NCBI GenBank assembly: GCA_964557975.1
Contig: CAZLCG010000041.1
Coordinates: 1 to 13,604 of the forward strand
Reading direction: 5' to 3'
Source of the DNA: Fimenecus sp964557975
GTDB lineage: Bacteria; Bacillota; Clostridia; Oscillospirales; Acutalibacteraceae
DNA length: 13,604 bases
Below the pieces are notes generated by a model, which saw nothing but the letters and a program-made list of their open reading frames with translations, did no database searches and was not told the origin of the DNA. A program made the translations under genes and the position numbers. Positions 6,799 through 13,443 of this stretch are shown here, one piece after another; position 1 is the first letter of the stretch; the number at the start of each line of letters is the position of its first letter.

Positions 6799-8280
6799 TT
6801 ATTCCGCTTTAACGGCTACGTTTTCAAATACCTTATCGAAGCACGCAAGAGCCTGATCTATCATCTTAGGCGTATAAGCAGCCGAAGTATAAAGGCGTGA
6901 GCCCGCGAGAGTAACAAGGCCCTCCGCCATATAAGCGGCGCCCATATACTGCATCTCCTTCTTGCGGACCGATGTGGCGTCAAGAACAGACGGAATTGTC
7001 CAAGGCTTCTTCCAGTTGATGGAATAGTGCATTGTGCCGACTGTTTCAAGGTGGCAGATAGAGCCTTCGTTCCAGCATACGAACGGAAGACCGTGCTTCT
7101 TAACAAGCTCCTTAAGACCTGCGGTAAGTCTGTCGCCCATCTGACCGGCCTTCTGGCAAGCGTTGGTCTTATCAATTTCTTCAAGAGTATAATAACCTGC
7201 GCAGCATGAAAGCGGGTTAGCCGTCATGGTACCGCCCGTAAACGCCTTCTTGATCTTTTCGCCTGTCGCGTCAAGACCTGCGCCGAGATACTTCATATAT
7301 TCCTTCTTGCCGCCTAAGCCGCCCGCGCCGGGATATCCGCCCGCGATAACCTTGCCGAAGATCGTAAGGTCGGGAGATACGCCGAAGAAGCCTTGAGCGC
7401 CCGCCATACCTATACGGAAGCCGGTAACGACCTCGTCGAATACGAGCAGCGCGCCGTATTTACGGCAAAGCCTTTCAACGCCCTTATTAAATTCAAAGTC
7501 AAGAGGAGTTGTGCCGCTCTCGGGGCCTACAGGCTCAATAAATACCGCCGCCGTGCCGCCCTTGAACTGATTGAGCCACAGCTTCCTCTCAAGGTCGTCA
7601 AGGTCGCCGGGGAAAAATTCCTGAGTATGCTTGAAAACATAAAGCGGAACGCCGCTTGCCTGTGTGAATTTTGAACCGGGAACGCGAATACCGTAACCCA
7701 ACTGATCGGACCAGCCATGATAAGCGCCGCCCATTTTAAGGATGTTCTTCTTTTTGGTTGCAAGACGGGCAACACGCACGGCGGTCATGCAAGCCTCTGT
7801 GCCCGAGCCCTGCATACGGAACATATCAACCGATTCAACGGAATCCGAAATCTTTTTGGCGAGCTTGTACTCATACTCGTGGAAAAGACCCGTTGAAGGA
7901 CCGCAGGTGTTAAGAAGGTCGATGACCTGATCACGAACCACCTTCGGGTTTGAGCCGAGAACCGTCGGTCCGCCTGCCTGAAGAAAATCAAAATACTTAT
8001 TGCCGTCAATATCATAAAGATACGCGCCGTCGGCCTTTGTGAAAACAAGCGGGAAGGGATAGTTAAAAGCAAGATTGTGCTGAACGCCGCCGGGGATGAT
8101 TGCTTTAGCCTCTTCAATCATTTCCTTTGACTTAGCGCATTTCTTCTCGTAATATTCTTCCTCATACTGCTTTAGAGTATCGGGCTTAATCGAATAAATA
8201 GGCTTCTTGATGAGTTCGTCAAGCTCTCTGTTTATCGCTTTGGCGTCATGATACTCCGAAATGGCGAATCTTGTGTCCAT
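6799..8280 (-). CDS. Class III PLP-dependent aminotransferase, glutamate-1-semialdehyde 2,1-aminomutase-like
   Basis: This 493-residue fold-type I PLP enzyme has the class III landmarks: GSGTEA (158-163) for phosphate binding, AYHGWSD (186-192), FDEVVTGFR (281-289, D282 to the pyridine nitrogen), the Schiff-base lysine K310 in FGKVIAGGYP, and TGGT (348-351). The segment from 'SKEMIEEAKAIIPGGV' (51-66) starts exactly like glutamate-1-semialdehyde aminomutase, but about 50 extra residues precede it. No haem or tetrapyrrole genes are nearby, so a role as HemL is doubtful; a catabolic aminotransferase or aminomutase is more likely. The ATG has a GGAGG ribosome site. It heads a two-gene operon with the class II aldolase-like gene, with a strong promoter and a palindrome at the start of transcription. 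A plausible link is that one enzyme handles the carbonyl compound the other makes. Confidence 0.88.
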   Translation of the reverse strand: MDTRFAISEYHDAKAINRELDELIKKPIYSIKPDTLKQYEEEYYEKKCAKSKEMIEEAKAIIPGGVQHNLAFNYPFPLVFTKADGAYLYDIDGNKYFDFLQAGGPTVLGSNPKVVRDQVIDLLNTCGPSTGLFHEYEYKLAKKISDSVESVDMFRMQGSGTEACMTAVRVARLATKKKNILKMGGAYHGWSDQLGYGIRVPGSKFTQASGVPLYVFKHTQEFFPGDLDDLERKLWLNQFKGGTAAVFIEPVGPESGTTPLDFEFNKGVERLCRKYGALLVFDEVVTGFRIGMAGAQGFFGVSPDLTIFGKVIAGGYPGAGGLGGKKEYMKYLGAGLDATGEKIKKAFTGGTMTANPLSCCAGYYTLEEIDKTNACQKAGQMGDRLTAGLKELVKKHGLPFVCWNEGSICHLETVGTMHYSINWKKPWTIPSVLDATSVRKKEMQYMGAAYMAEGLVTLAGSRLYTSAAYTPKMIDQALACFDKVFENVAVKAE

Positions 8281-8329
8281 GGTTTAATTCCTCCGTCTCT
8301 TTTTTATAATTTAATTTTGCAATCAGCTG

Positions 8330-8347
8330 AGTGAATTGCTGTTCACT
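8330..8347. promoter_or_regulatory. 18-bp palindrome at the operon start, candidate operator
   Basis: AGTGAA-TTGCTG-TTCACT has perfect 6-bp arms and covers the predicted transcription start (about 8345) of the aminotransferase-aldolase operon. Its size and position fit a binding site for a dimeric repressor. No regulator gene lies in the window, so this remains a candidate. Confidence 0.45.
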
Positions 8348-8351
8348 TGTA

Positions 8352-8379
8352 ATTATATCACAACCAAATCAAAAGTCAA
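8352..8379 (-). promoter_or_regulatory. Sigma-A promoter of the aminotransferase-aldolase operon
   Basis: On the - strand TTGACT (8379-8374) and TATAAT (8357-8352) are separated by 16 bases, and TG precedes the -10 by one base, an extended -10. Transcription near 8345 gives a leader of about 65 bases. Confidence 0.8.
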
Positions 8380-8580
8380 TCGGTTTAAAGATAAAATACA
8401 GAATTTCCGTCATTGTAAAATAGATATTTTTTATCTAACGGCTCTTGCTTTTAGATATTTATTAACTACATACCTGCCGAAACGCACAATATATGTATTT
8501 TTAAATTATAAAATCACAAAATGTATTACCGTAACAAATTTTAAGGCGTATATATGGGCAATTTAACAACACGCCGAGCA
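8380..8580. other. AT-rich intergenic stretch, nothing recognised
   Basis: This stretch between the operon promoter and the terminator of the next - strand gene has no supported gene. An open frame at 8336-8566 on the + strand lacks a ribosome site, crosses the promoter and reads as composition-driven sequence. I see no RNA fold or repeat in it. Confidence 0.5.
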
Positions 8581-8605
8581 CCCGCCGCGTCCCCGTTTAA
8601 GCGGG
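8581..8605. repeat. Partial copy of the GC-rich repeat, forming a small hairpin
   Basis: CCCGC (8581-8585) pairs with GCGGG (8601-8605), and the loop holds GCGTCCCCGTTTA (8587-8599), shared with the repeat at 5479-5502. It lies just beyond the terminator of the 594-residue membrane protein gene. Confidence 0.45.
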
Positions 8606-8610
8606 CAAAT

Positions 8611-8656
8611 AAAAAAAAGACCGTTTCGGATACCCCCTGTAAACGAAACGGTCTTT
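8611..8656 (-). terminator. Rho-independent terminator of the 594-residue membrane protein gene
   Basis: A perfect 13-bp stem, AAAGACCGTTTCG (8616-8628) with its complement at 8644-8656, has a 15-base loop. On the - strand eight T (8618-8611) overlap and follow the stem. It starts 10 bases after the stop codon. Confidence 0.92.
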
Positions 8657-8666
8657 AAAGCTTTGA

Positions 8667-10451
8667 TTATTTCATACCGATAACGGTTATGATGCTGCCT
8701 TCGGATTCTTCGTCGACGGAGAATGTCGCACTGTCGCCGACATTCAGAATAACAACCTTTTCCGCGTCCTTAACGCCGACCTTATAATATTCTTCGCCGG
8801 TATTAAGCTTAATATAGAAATACGTTTCGCCGCCCGTAACGACCGAACGGATTTCAGTTACCGTACCCGTAACATCCTTTGTATGGGTTTCGGGGGAGGT
8901 CGTGTCCGTTTCGCTCATTCCGTCAATGTCAATCTCAACGCTTATGCCGTTATTTTTAAGCTCCTGAGCGTACATCTCGGTACATTCGGTAAGCGTCGAG
9001 CCGACGCCGACTATCGTGGACTGCTTGACATTAACCATAGCGTACTTTTTAACGAGATCGGAGGAATCCTTCAGCGCCATAAAATAGGTCGGTTCGCCGC
9101 TGATATTGAGAAGCAGCGGGAACGTGGCGTTGTAAGAATACTGCTGAACAGCGCCCTGAGCCGAGGTCATTGCCGTGCTTTCAAGCGCGCCGGATACCGA
9201 ATAATACTTCGTCTGCTTTGTTCTCTGGTTCAAAAGGACGAAGCCTATAATCGACTGGTCGGAGCTTATCGACGTAACACCGGTATACATATAAACGTCG
9301 TCGTTCAGCGCAAGGTAATTATAGCCCGAGCTTGTAACCTTAACGCCTTCCTGACCTATCAGGGAGTTTATAAAGCCGTTTGAGAGCTTGCCGTAATAGT
9401 TATACTGCGCGTCAAGAATATTCGCCGAATAAACACGGTCTATCCACTGCCAGTTGTCATCGGTCACGAAATTCTCGGTGGGAAGCTTCGTTTCGCCGTT
9501 AAGATCGGTTGAAACGATTTCGCTCTCTCCCGTAACCGAATCGACAACGATCGCTCCTATAACATCCGTTCCTCCGAAAAGACCGATTGTCTTGTCAAGA
9601 ATGGGAACAATCCAATACGGGTGACCGCTCTCGTCAATTTCAAAGGTCGGCTCGCCCATAAGATAAGTCGGATATTCAAAGCGAAGATGCCTTAAAAGGT
9701 ATCTGTTAAAATGCTCGGCGGGAGAATATTTCATACCCTCGTCAAGGCGGACGATTTCGCTCTGCTTCGTAGTCATATCGACTATAATGTACGCGGGCAG
9801 TCCGCTTGAGGTGTTTTTGATCCATTTGAATATGTCCCCGTAAGCAAGCGCGGTAACGCGCACGGGCGTTCCGTTATAGTTTATCTGCGTCGAATAGCTT
9901 GAAACAACAAACTGCGAAACCATATCGGACAAATCGCCGAGCGTTCTCTCCGCAAGGGTGTTTGCCGAGGTCGAGTCAAGAACGGGAACGGACGAAAAGT
10001 CAATTTCCGCAATATCCTCGGCGAAATCGCCTTCCTCGACAGTTAAGAGCTTGGAATACGAATTTGCCCTGAATACCGTAGCGCCGACAAGATAACCCAC
10101 AATGCACACAACCGCAAGCACGCCGATAATTATTCCGGGAATTTTAGCGCGCCGTTTAATATAAGGCGCGTATTCGGGATGGATTGCAACCTTGGAGGTC
10201 AAAGCGGTAAGCGCAAGATAGATAAGGCAGACAAAAGCAATATACATATAAAGCTCTATCGCCTTAAAATTGAGTGCCGGAAGCATAAAGTAATATGCCG
10301 CCGCCGCCAACACGAGGGTAATTATTATATTGATAATAATTTTCTTTTTGGCGTTTCTCGGCGGAATATAAACGTCGGAAGCCGCAGCGTTGCCGTTTCC
10401 TCCGTCCTCTCTGCCCCTTCCGTGAGTAAAATCAACATTTATAGGGTCCAA
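8667..10451 (-). CDS. Membrane-anchored protein of unknown function with large exported region
   Basis: I chose the TTG at 10451 as start. A ribosome site GGGAG lies 8 bases before it, and the promoter at 10481-10509 would start transcription near 10474, so the longer reading frame to 10556 cannot be wholly transcribed from it. The product is 594 residues. After a glycine-rich, charged N-terminus come three membrane helices at about 37-58, 62-86 and 104-127, then roughly 465 residues that should lie outside the cell. Within this part, segments such as 'GEPTFEIDESGHPYWIVPIL' followed by 'GAIVVDSVTGESEIV' resemble the turn-and-strand pattern of PepSY-type domains, and a second, similar block occurs later. 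The last 70 residues ('TGTVTEI...ILNVGDSATF') look like a small beta-barrel of OB type. These domain readings are weak and no enzyme motif is seen. It is a single-gene unit. Confidence 0.8.
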   Translation of the reverse strand: MDPINVDFTHGRGREDGGNGNAAASDVYIPPRNAKKKIIINIIITLVLAAAAYYFMLPALNFKAIELYMYIAFVCLIYLALTALTSKVAIHPEYAPYIKRRAKIPGIIIGVLAVVCIVGYLVGATVFRANSYSKLLTVEEGDFAEDIAEIDFSSVPVLDSTSANTLAERTLGDLSDMVSQFVVSSYSTQINYNGTPVRVTALAYGDIFKWIKNTSSGLPAYIIVDMTTKQSEIVRLDEGMKYSPAEHFNRYLLRHLRFEYPTYLMGEPTFEIDESGHPYWIVPILDKTIGLFGGTDVIGAIVVDSVTGESEIVSTDLNGETKLPTENFVTDDNWQWIDRVYSANILDAQYNYYGKLSNGFINSLIGQEGVKVTSSGYNYLALNDDVYMYTGVTSISSDQSIIGFVLLNQRTKQTKYYSVSGALESTAMTSAQGAVQQYSYNATFPLLLNISGEPTYFMALKDSSDLVKKYAMVNVKQSTIVGVGSTLTECTEMYAQELKNNGISVEIDIDGMSETDTTSPETHTKDVTGTVTEIRSVVTGGETYFYIKLNTGEEYYKVGVKDAEKVVILNVGDSATFSVDEESEGSIITVIGMK

Positions 10452-10480
10452 AAGATCATCTCCCTTATTGTTCTGATTTG

Positions 10481-10509
10481 AGTATATAGTATTTCGGCGC
10501 CGTTTGCAA
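10481..10509 (-). promoter_or_regulatory. Sigma-A promoter of the 594-residue membrane protein gene
   Basis: On the - strand TTGCAA (10509-10504) and TATACT (10486-10481) are 17 bases apart. Transcription near 10474 leaves about 23 bases before the TTG start, enough for its ribosome site; this decides the start codon. Confidence 0.72.
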
Positions 10510-10556
10510 GAAAAAGTTTTTAAATCGGAGCGAAGCTCGCGGCAGATTGCAGGCAA

Positions 10557-10675
10557 CGCAGGGGAGCGTTAACTCCTCGGGCGTTCGGTGAGAGACTGTC
10601 TCTCGCTGAAATTCCGAAACTCAACCCGCTTCTCACCTGTCGGTTCGGTCGGCGCTTATCGGCCCGCAGCTTAGA
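10557..10675. other. GC-rich intergenic segment with small palindromes, unexplained
   Basis: The gap between the reductase gene and the membrane protein gene is richer in GC than the other gaps. It contains GAGAGAC-T-GTCTCTC (10590-10604) and GGAG-CGTTAA-CTCC. No coding frame, tRNA, riboswitch pattern or T-run terminator was found. It may be a decayed repeat or an unrecognised structured RNA. Confidence 0.35.
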
Positions 10676-10700
10676 GGCGGGGACGTCCGCGTTTAGGTTA
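10676..10700. repeat. Second copy of the GC-rich short repeat
   Basis: GGCGGGGACGTCC plus GCGTTTAGGTTA matches 5479-5502 almost completely and contains the palindrome GGACGTCC. As with the other copy, it lies just after the 3' end of a - strand gene, here 25 bases past the reductase stop. Confidence 0.6.
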
Positions 10701-10724
10701 CGTTATTACGGTATTCAATAAACA

Positions 10725-11450
10725 TTAAACAACCATTCCTCCGTTCACCCCGATAACCTGACCCGTAATATAATCCGCTTTTTCACTTGCGAGGAACGAA
10801 ACCGCGTTCGCAACGTCTTCGGGCGTTCCCAAACGGTTAAGCGGAATTTTGTCCTTTAATTCTTCAAGCTCGCTTTCCGAGAATTTCGAGAGCATATCGG
10901 TCGTTATGACGCCGGGCGCGACGGCGTTTACCGTTATCCCCGACAGCCCGAACTCTTTTGCGAGAGCCTTTGTCATGCCTATAATTCCCGCCTTCGCCGC
11001 AGAATAGTGAGCCTCGCACGAGCCGCCCGTCTGCCCCCACACGGACGAGATATTTATTATTTTTCCGTTTTTGTATCTTAGCATTGACTCCAAAACCGCG
11101 CGTGTAAAATAAAACGCGCCCGAGAGATCGGTATTGAGCATTTTGCTCCAGTCGCCGTCCGTAATATCAATAAAAAGCTTCTGCTGCGCTATGCCGGCGT
11201 TATTTACAAGCACGTCGATTTTGCCGAAATCCTTTAAAATCTCTTTAACGGTATTATTGACGGCTTCGGGCGAGGTTATATCGCATTTATACATTTTTGC
11301 TCCGCCGCCGATTTCCCTAAGCAGCTCCTCGGCGGCGTCCTTAGAGCCGTTATATACAACGGCAACGGAAAAGCCGCCGTCCGCAAGGCTTTTTGCCGTC
11401 GCTCTGCCGATTCCCTTTGCCGCCCCCGTTACAACCGCGGTTTTCGCCAT
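10725..11450 (-). CDS. SDR-family NAD(P)H-dependent reductase, FabG-like; probable EF-P 5-aminopentanone reductase (YmfI) type
   Basis: This 241-residue classical short-chain dehydrogenase has a complete Rossmann and catalytic set: TGAAKGIG (8-15) for the cofactor, CDIT (56-59), NNAG (83-86), N107, S136, Y149 and K153, and the PG turn (179-180). The stretch 'ISSVWGQTGGSCEAHYSAAK' (134-153) is the form I associate with the YmfI group, which reduces the 5-aminopentanone group on elongation factor P in Bacillus subtilis, more than with housekeeping FabG, where 'SVVG..GN.GQ.NY' is typical. No fatty-acid synthesis genes and no efp are in the window to decide between them. The ATG has an AGGGTGG ribosome site, and an extended -10 promoter lies at 11481-11489. 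No clear terminator follows. The family is certain; the substrate is not. Confidence 0.9.
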   Translation of the reverse strand: MAKTAVVTGAAKGIGRATAKSLADGGFSVAVVYNGSKDAAEELLREIGGGAKMYKCDITSPEAVNNTVKEILKDFGKIDVLVNNAGIAQQKLFIDITDGDWSKMLNTDLSGAFYFTRAVLESMLRYKNGKIINISSVWGQTGGSCEAHYSAAKAGIIGMTKALAKEFGLSGITVNAVAPGVITTDMLSKFSESELEELKDKIPLNRLGTPEDVANAVSFLASEKADYITGQVIGVNGGMVV

Positions 11451-11480
11451 TTTAAAGCCACCCTTTGTTTTTGTTATTTT

Positions 11481-11489
11481 ATTATAACA
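11481..11489 (-). promoter_or_regulatory. Extended -10 promoter of the SDR reductase gene
   Basis: On the - strand TG-T-TATAAT (11489-11481) is a full extended -10. The -35 region is poor, which extended -10 promoters tolerate. Transcription near 11474 gives a leader of about 24 bases. Confidence 0.6.
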
Positions 11490-11543
11490 TATTTTTTTCC
11501 TTTTGCACAGTAAATTTGAAGTATCATTTTAATTCAACCCTTT

Positions 11544-11569
11544 TCCGCTCCCCTCACGGAGAGAGCGGA
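11544..11569. repeat. Intergenic hairpin
   Basis: TCCGCTC (11544-11550) pairs with GAGCGGA (11563-11569) around a 12-base loop. It has no T run, so it is probably another interspersed repeat rather than a terminator. Confidence 0.4.
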
Positions 11570-11598
11570 GAATGAAATTTTGTTGTATGTCAGCTTAC

Positions 11599-11619
11599 GG
11601 ACAGCCGCAAGGGCTGTCC
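11599..11619. repeat. Intergenic hairpin, GGACAGCC type
   Basis: GGACAGCC pairs perfectly with GGCTGTCC around GCAAG. The sequence and its flank 'CCCCTACGGG' resemble a repeat I know from many Clostridia intergenic regions. It stands between the reductase promoter and the tandem units. Confidence 0.55.
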
Positions 11620-11659
11620 CCTACGGGATTGAGGAAAAATTTGATTTAAAAATAACTTC

Positions 11660-11903
11660 CTCAGCGTTCTATGCCTCCCTTGTGTAAAGGGAGGGGGACC
11701 GCCGTTCGGCGGTGGAGGGATTGCAATTTTAAAAAAATAAAATTTTTTCTACAATCCTCAGTCATTCTATGCCTCCCTTGTGCAAAGGGAGGGGGACCGC
11801 CGTTCGGCGGTGGAGGGATTGAAATTTTAGAAAAAATAAAATTCTTTTTTTCTGCAATCCTCAGTCGTTCTATGCCTCCCTTGTGTAAAGGAATTTTCAA
11901 TCC
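11660..11903. repeat. Tandem hairpin repeat, two full units and a truncated third
   Basis: Near-identical units begin at 11671 and 11769 (98-base step), with a third start at 11872 (103-base step) that breaks off after 'CCTCCCTTGTGTAAAGG'. Each full unit has a CCTCCCTT/AAGGGAGG hairpin, then CCGCC-GTTC-GGCGG, then GGATTG and AATTTTA paired with TAAAATT and CAATCC further on. The units differ mainly in the poly-A/T part. Open frames on both strands here come from the repeat and are not genes. Confidence 0.88.
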
Positions 11904-11953
11904 CATCCTTTCCTCTCCCGCCCATCGGCTTTTAACAGATCTCAAATTACGCG

Positions 11954-11966
11954 TTATGGTATCAAA
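11954..11966. repeat. Left copy of 13-bp direct repeat flanking the integrase, candidate att core
   Basis: TTATGGTATCAAA is present here, about 40 bases beyond the integrase stop codon, and again at 13419-13431 upstream of the gene. Integrases of this class usually lie next to an attachment site, so the pair is a candidate att core. At 13 bases in an AT-rich context, chance cannot be excluded. Confidence 0.35.
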
Positions 11967-12006
11967 AATGGGGTCAATTCGGCGCGTGGTTCGTGATTGT
12001 ATTTAA

Positions 12007-13188
12007 TCAAGCGAGCTTCCAAAGCAGCGCGTCCTCCATTTTCTCCATTTCCGACCTTGATTTGTCCGGCATATAGTCCGTATAGGTATCGAGAGTAATT
12101 GAAATACTGGCGTGTCCCATAATACGGGATAAATAGTAATAATCCATTCCCGCCGAAATCGCGTTTGTGGCAAAGGAGTGGCGCAGACTGTGAAAACCCA
12201 GCTTCGAAATGCCCGCCTTATTCCTTTTATTGGTAAAAAGCCTTGCCACGCTGCTGTACTCCAACGCGCTGCCGAGGGCTGTGCAAAACACGAGGTTATT
12301 ATCGTTCCAATCCGCGCCCGCCTTTAAGCGTTCTGCGGCTTGCTCCTCCCTGTGCTTTATAAGAGCCTGTCTCACCTGAAGCGTTAAAGGGATAGTGCGC
12401 GTGCCGGCTCTTGTTTTCGGCTTGCCGATTTTATTGCTGCTGCTGCCTGTCGCCTCCCCCGTCGGAGTCCTGTTTTTTGAGCGGTACGCCGCCGCGGATA
12501 CGGTTATTTCATTTCGTATAAAGTCTATATTGCTCCACTGTAAAGCCAATATCTCTCCTATTCTCATGCCCGTACCGAGCGCAACGATAAAAAGGGCGTA
12601 AAGTCTGTGACCTCTCAATTGCTCCAACAGCGCGAGCTGTTCTGTCGGCGTGAACGCGCCGACTTTTTTATATTTATCCGTCTTGGGCATGCTGACGGCT
12701 TCGGCGGGATTGCGTATTATAAGCCCGTTTTTGACAGCCTGCCCGAGCGCGCCGGACATGACCGCTTTGATTTTTATGACGGATTTGACCGCCATAGGCT
12801 CTCCGTTGACTTTTTTCAGATTATTTATGAACGCCTGCAATTGCTCGGGGCGCAGGCTTAGTAATTTATAATTACCGAGAGCGGGCTTTAGCCGAAGCCT
12901 TATTATTTCCTCATATTTGTCGTATGTCCCCGGCGTAAGCACCTGAAACTTGTATTCCCTCAGCCATATATCAAGCCACTGCCCAAAGGTAAGGTTGGCG
13001 GCGTTTGCGTTCAGCCCGTTTTCGAGCTGTCTTTCATAGTCCGCCAGCTTTTGGGCGGCTTCGGCGGCGGTCGAGCCGTAAAAGGCTTTCCTGTTCGGCT
13101 TACCGTCGGGTCTGCGGCCGAATACTTTACGCGCTACCCACCTGCCGTCTTTCCTTTGAGTGACATTATTCGGCCTGCGTTTCGGCAT
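12007..13188 (-). CDS. Tyrosine recombinase / phage-type integrase
   Basis: The start chosen is the ATG at 13188 (MPKRRPNN...), 6-7 bases after an AAGGAAG ribosome site. The frame stays open up to 13284, but that extension translates the intergenic repeat. The product is 393 residues. Residues 1-50 resemble the arm-site DNA-binding domain of Tn916 and phage integrases, about 68-165 the SAM-like core-binding domain, and 180-385 the catalytic domain. All active-site residues are present: R209 (GMRIGE), a lysine near 258, H333 and R336 (HSLRH), H359 (GH) and Y369 (LDTYTDY). It should cut and rejoin DNA at attachment sites of a prophage or integrative element. Direct repeats at 11954 and 13419 flank it. 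No excisionase is seen. Confidence 0.95.
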   Translation of the reverse strand: MPKRRPNNVTQRKDGRWVARKVFGRRPDGKPNRKAFYGSTAAEAAQKLADYERQLENGLNANAANLTFGQWLDIWLREYKFQVLTPGTYDKYEEIIRLRLKPALGNYKLLSLRPEQLQAFINNLKKVNGEPMAVKSVIKIKAVMSGALGQAVKNGLIIRNPAEAVSMPKTDKYKKVGAFTPTEQLALLEQLRGHRLYALFIVALGTGMRIGEILALQWSNIDFIRNEITVSAAAYRSKNRTPTGEATGSSSNKIGKPKTRAGTRTIPLTLQVRQALIKHREEQAAERLKAGADWNDNNLVFCTALGSALEYSSVARLFTNKRNKAGISKLGFHSLRHSFATNAISAGMDYYYLSRIMGHASISITLDTYTDYMPDKSRSEMEKMEDALLWKLA

Positions 13189-13226
13189 TATTGTTCTTCC
13201 TTTCATACGGTAATTCATGCTTAAAA

Positions 13227-13283
13227 AGCCTCCCTTGTGCAAAGAGAGGCGGCAAACGCCCTGAGTTTGACGGATGGATTGCA
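13227..13283. repeat. Diverged CCTCCCTTGT repeat copy in the integrase leader
   Basis: AGCCTCCCTTGTGC and AAAGAGAGGCGGC form an imperfect form of the same hairpin, followed by a GGATTGC end like that of the tandem units at 11671. It lies between the integrase start and its likely promoter, so it would be in the mRNA leader. Confidence 0.7.
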
Positions 13284-13335
13284 TTTTTATAACCGATATT
13301 TACAAAATTTCACACCGCTCCTGACGATTCCCCCA

Positions 13336-13362
13336 ATCGCATAAAGGCTATCATCGCATAAA
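13336..13362. repeat. Short direct repeat upstream of the integrase
   Basis: ATCGCATAAA occurs at 13336-13345 and 13353-13362, a 17-base step, beside the predicted -10 box. The two copies could be arm-type or regulator sites, or chance. Confidence 0.3.
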
Positions 13363-13364
13363 TT

Positions 13365-13373
13365 ATTATAACA
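13365..13373 (-). promoter_or_regulatory. Extended -10 promoter of the integrase gene
   Basis: On the - strand TG-T-TATAAT (13373-13365) is a full extended -10 with a poor -35 at the usual distance. Transcription near 13358 would give a leader of about 170 bases that contains the hairpin repeat. The rest of the gap from 13189 to 13524 holds only the repeats listed. Confidence 0.5.
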
Positions 13374-13418
13374 GAAAATCCGCTTAAAATAAAAGCATTT
13401 GTCAAAAAAATAAAAATC

Positions 13419-13443
13419 TTATGGTATCAAATACGGTATCAAA
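13419..13443. repeat. Right copy of the 13-bp direct repeat plus a tandem GGTATCAAA
   Basis: TTATGGTATCAAA (13419-13431) matches 11954-11966. The core GGTATCAAA occurs here twice, at 13424-13432 and 13435-13443, an 11-base step, about one helical turn. This spacing suits cooperative binding of integrase or an accessory protein; that role is inference. Confidence 0.4.

Larger units (their letters stand above)
11954..13431. mobile_element. Possible small or decayed integrated element carrying only an integrase
   Basis: The span is bounded by the 13-bp direct repeats and holds one complete tyrosine recombinase gene and a copy of the CCTCCCTTGT repeat. No cargo, excisionase or relaxase gene is inside. 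The true element may instead continue past the right edge of the window, with the left repeat as its end. Confidence 0.3.

Noticed and set aside
8336..8566. + strand frame of 76 residues
   Set aside because: No ribosome site, it starts inside the operon promoter region, and its AT-driven composition gives a Lys/Tyr/Thr-rich peptide of no recognisable family.
10452..10556. Upstream extension of the 594-residue membrane protein to an ATG
   Set aside because: The extension overlaps the promoter at 10481-10509, and a TTG with a good ribosome site lies downstream of the predicted transcription start.
11660..11903. Tandem units considered as a CRISPR array
   Set aside because: Units are about 100 bases, themselves nearly identical throughout, with no alternation of short repeat and unique spacer and no cas genes.
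11661..12006. Open frames on both strands (94 and 111 residues) over the tandem repeats
   Set aside because: Both translate the hairpin repeat and repeat the same peptide ('LHKGG' on one strand, 'PPLCKG' on the other). No ribosome site; the repeat explains the open frames.
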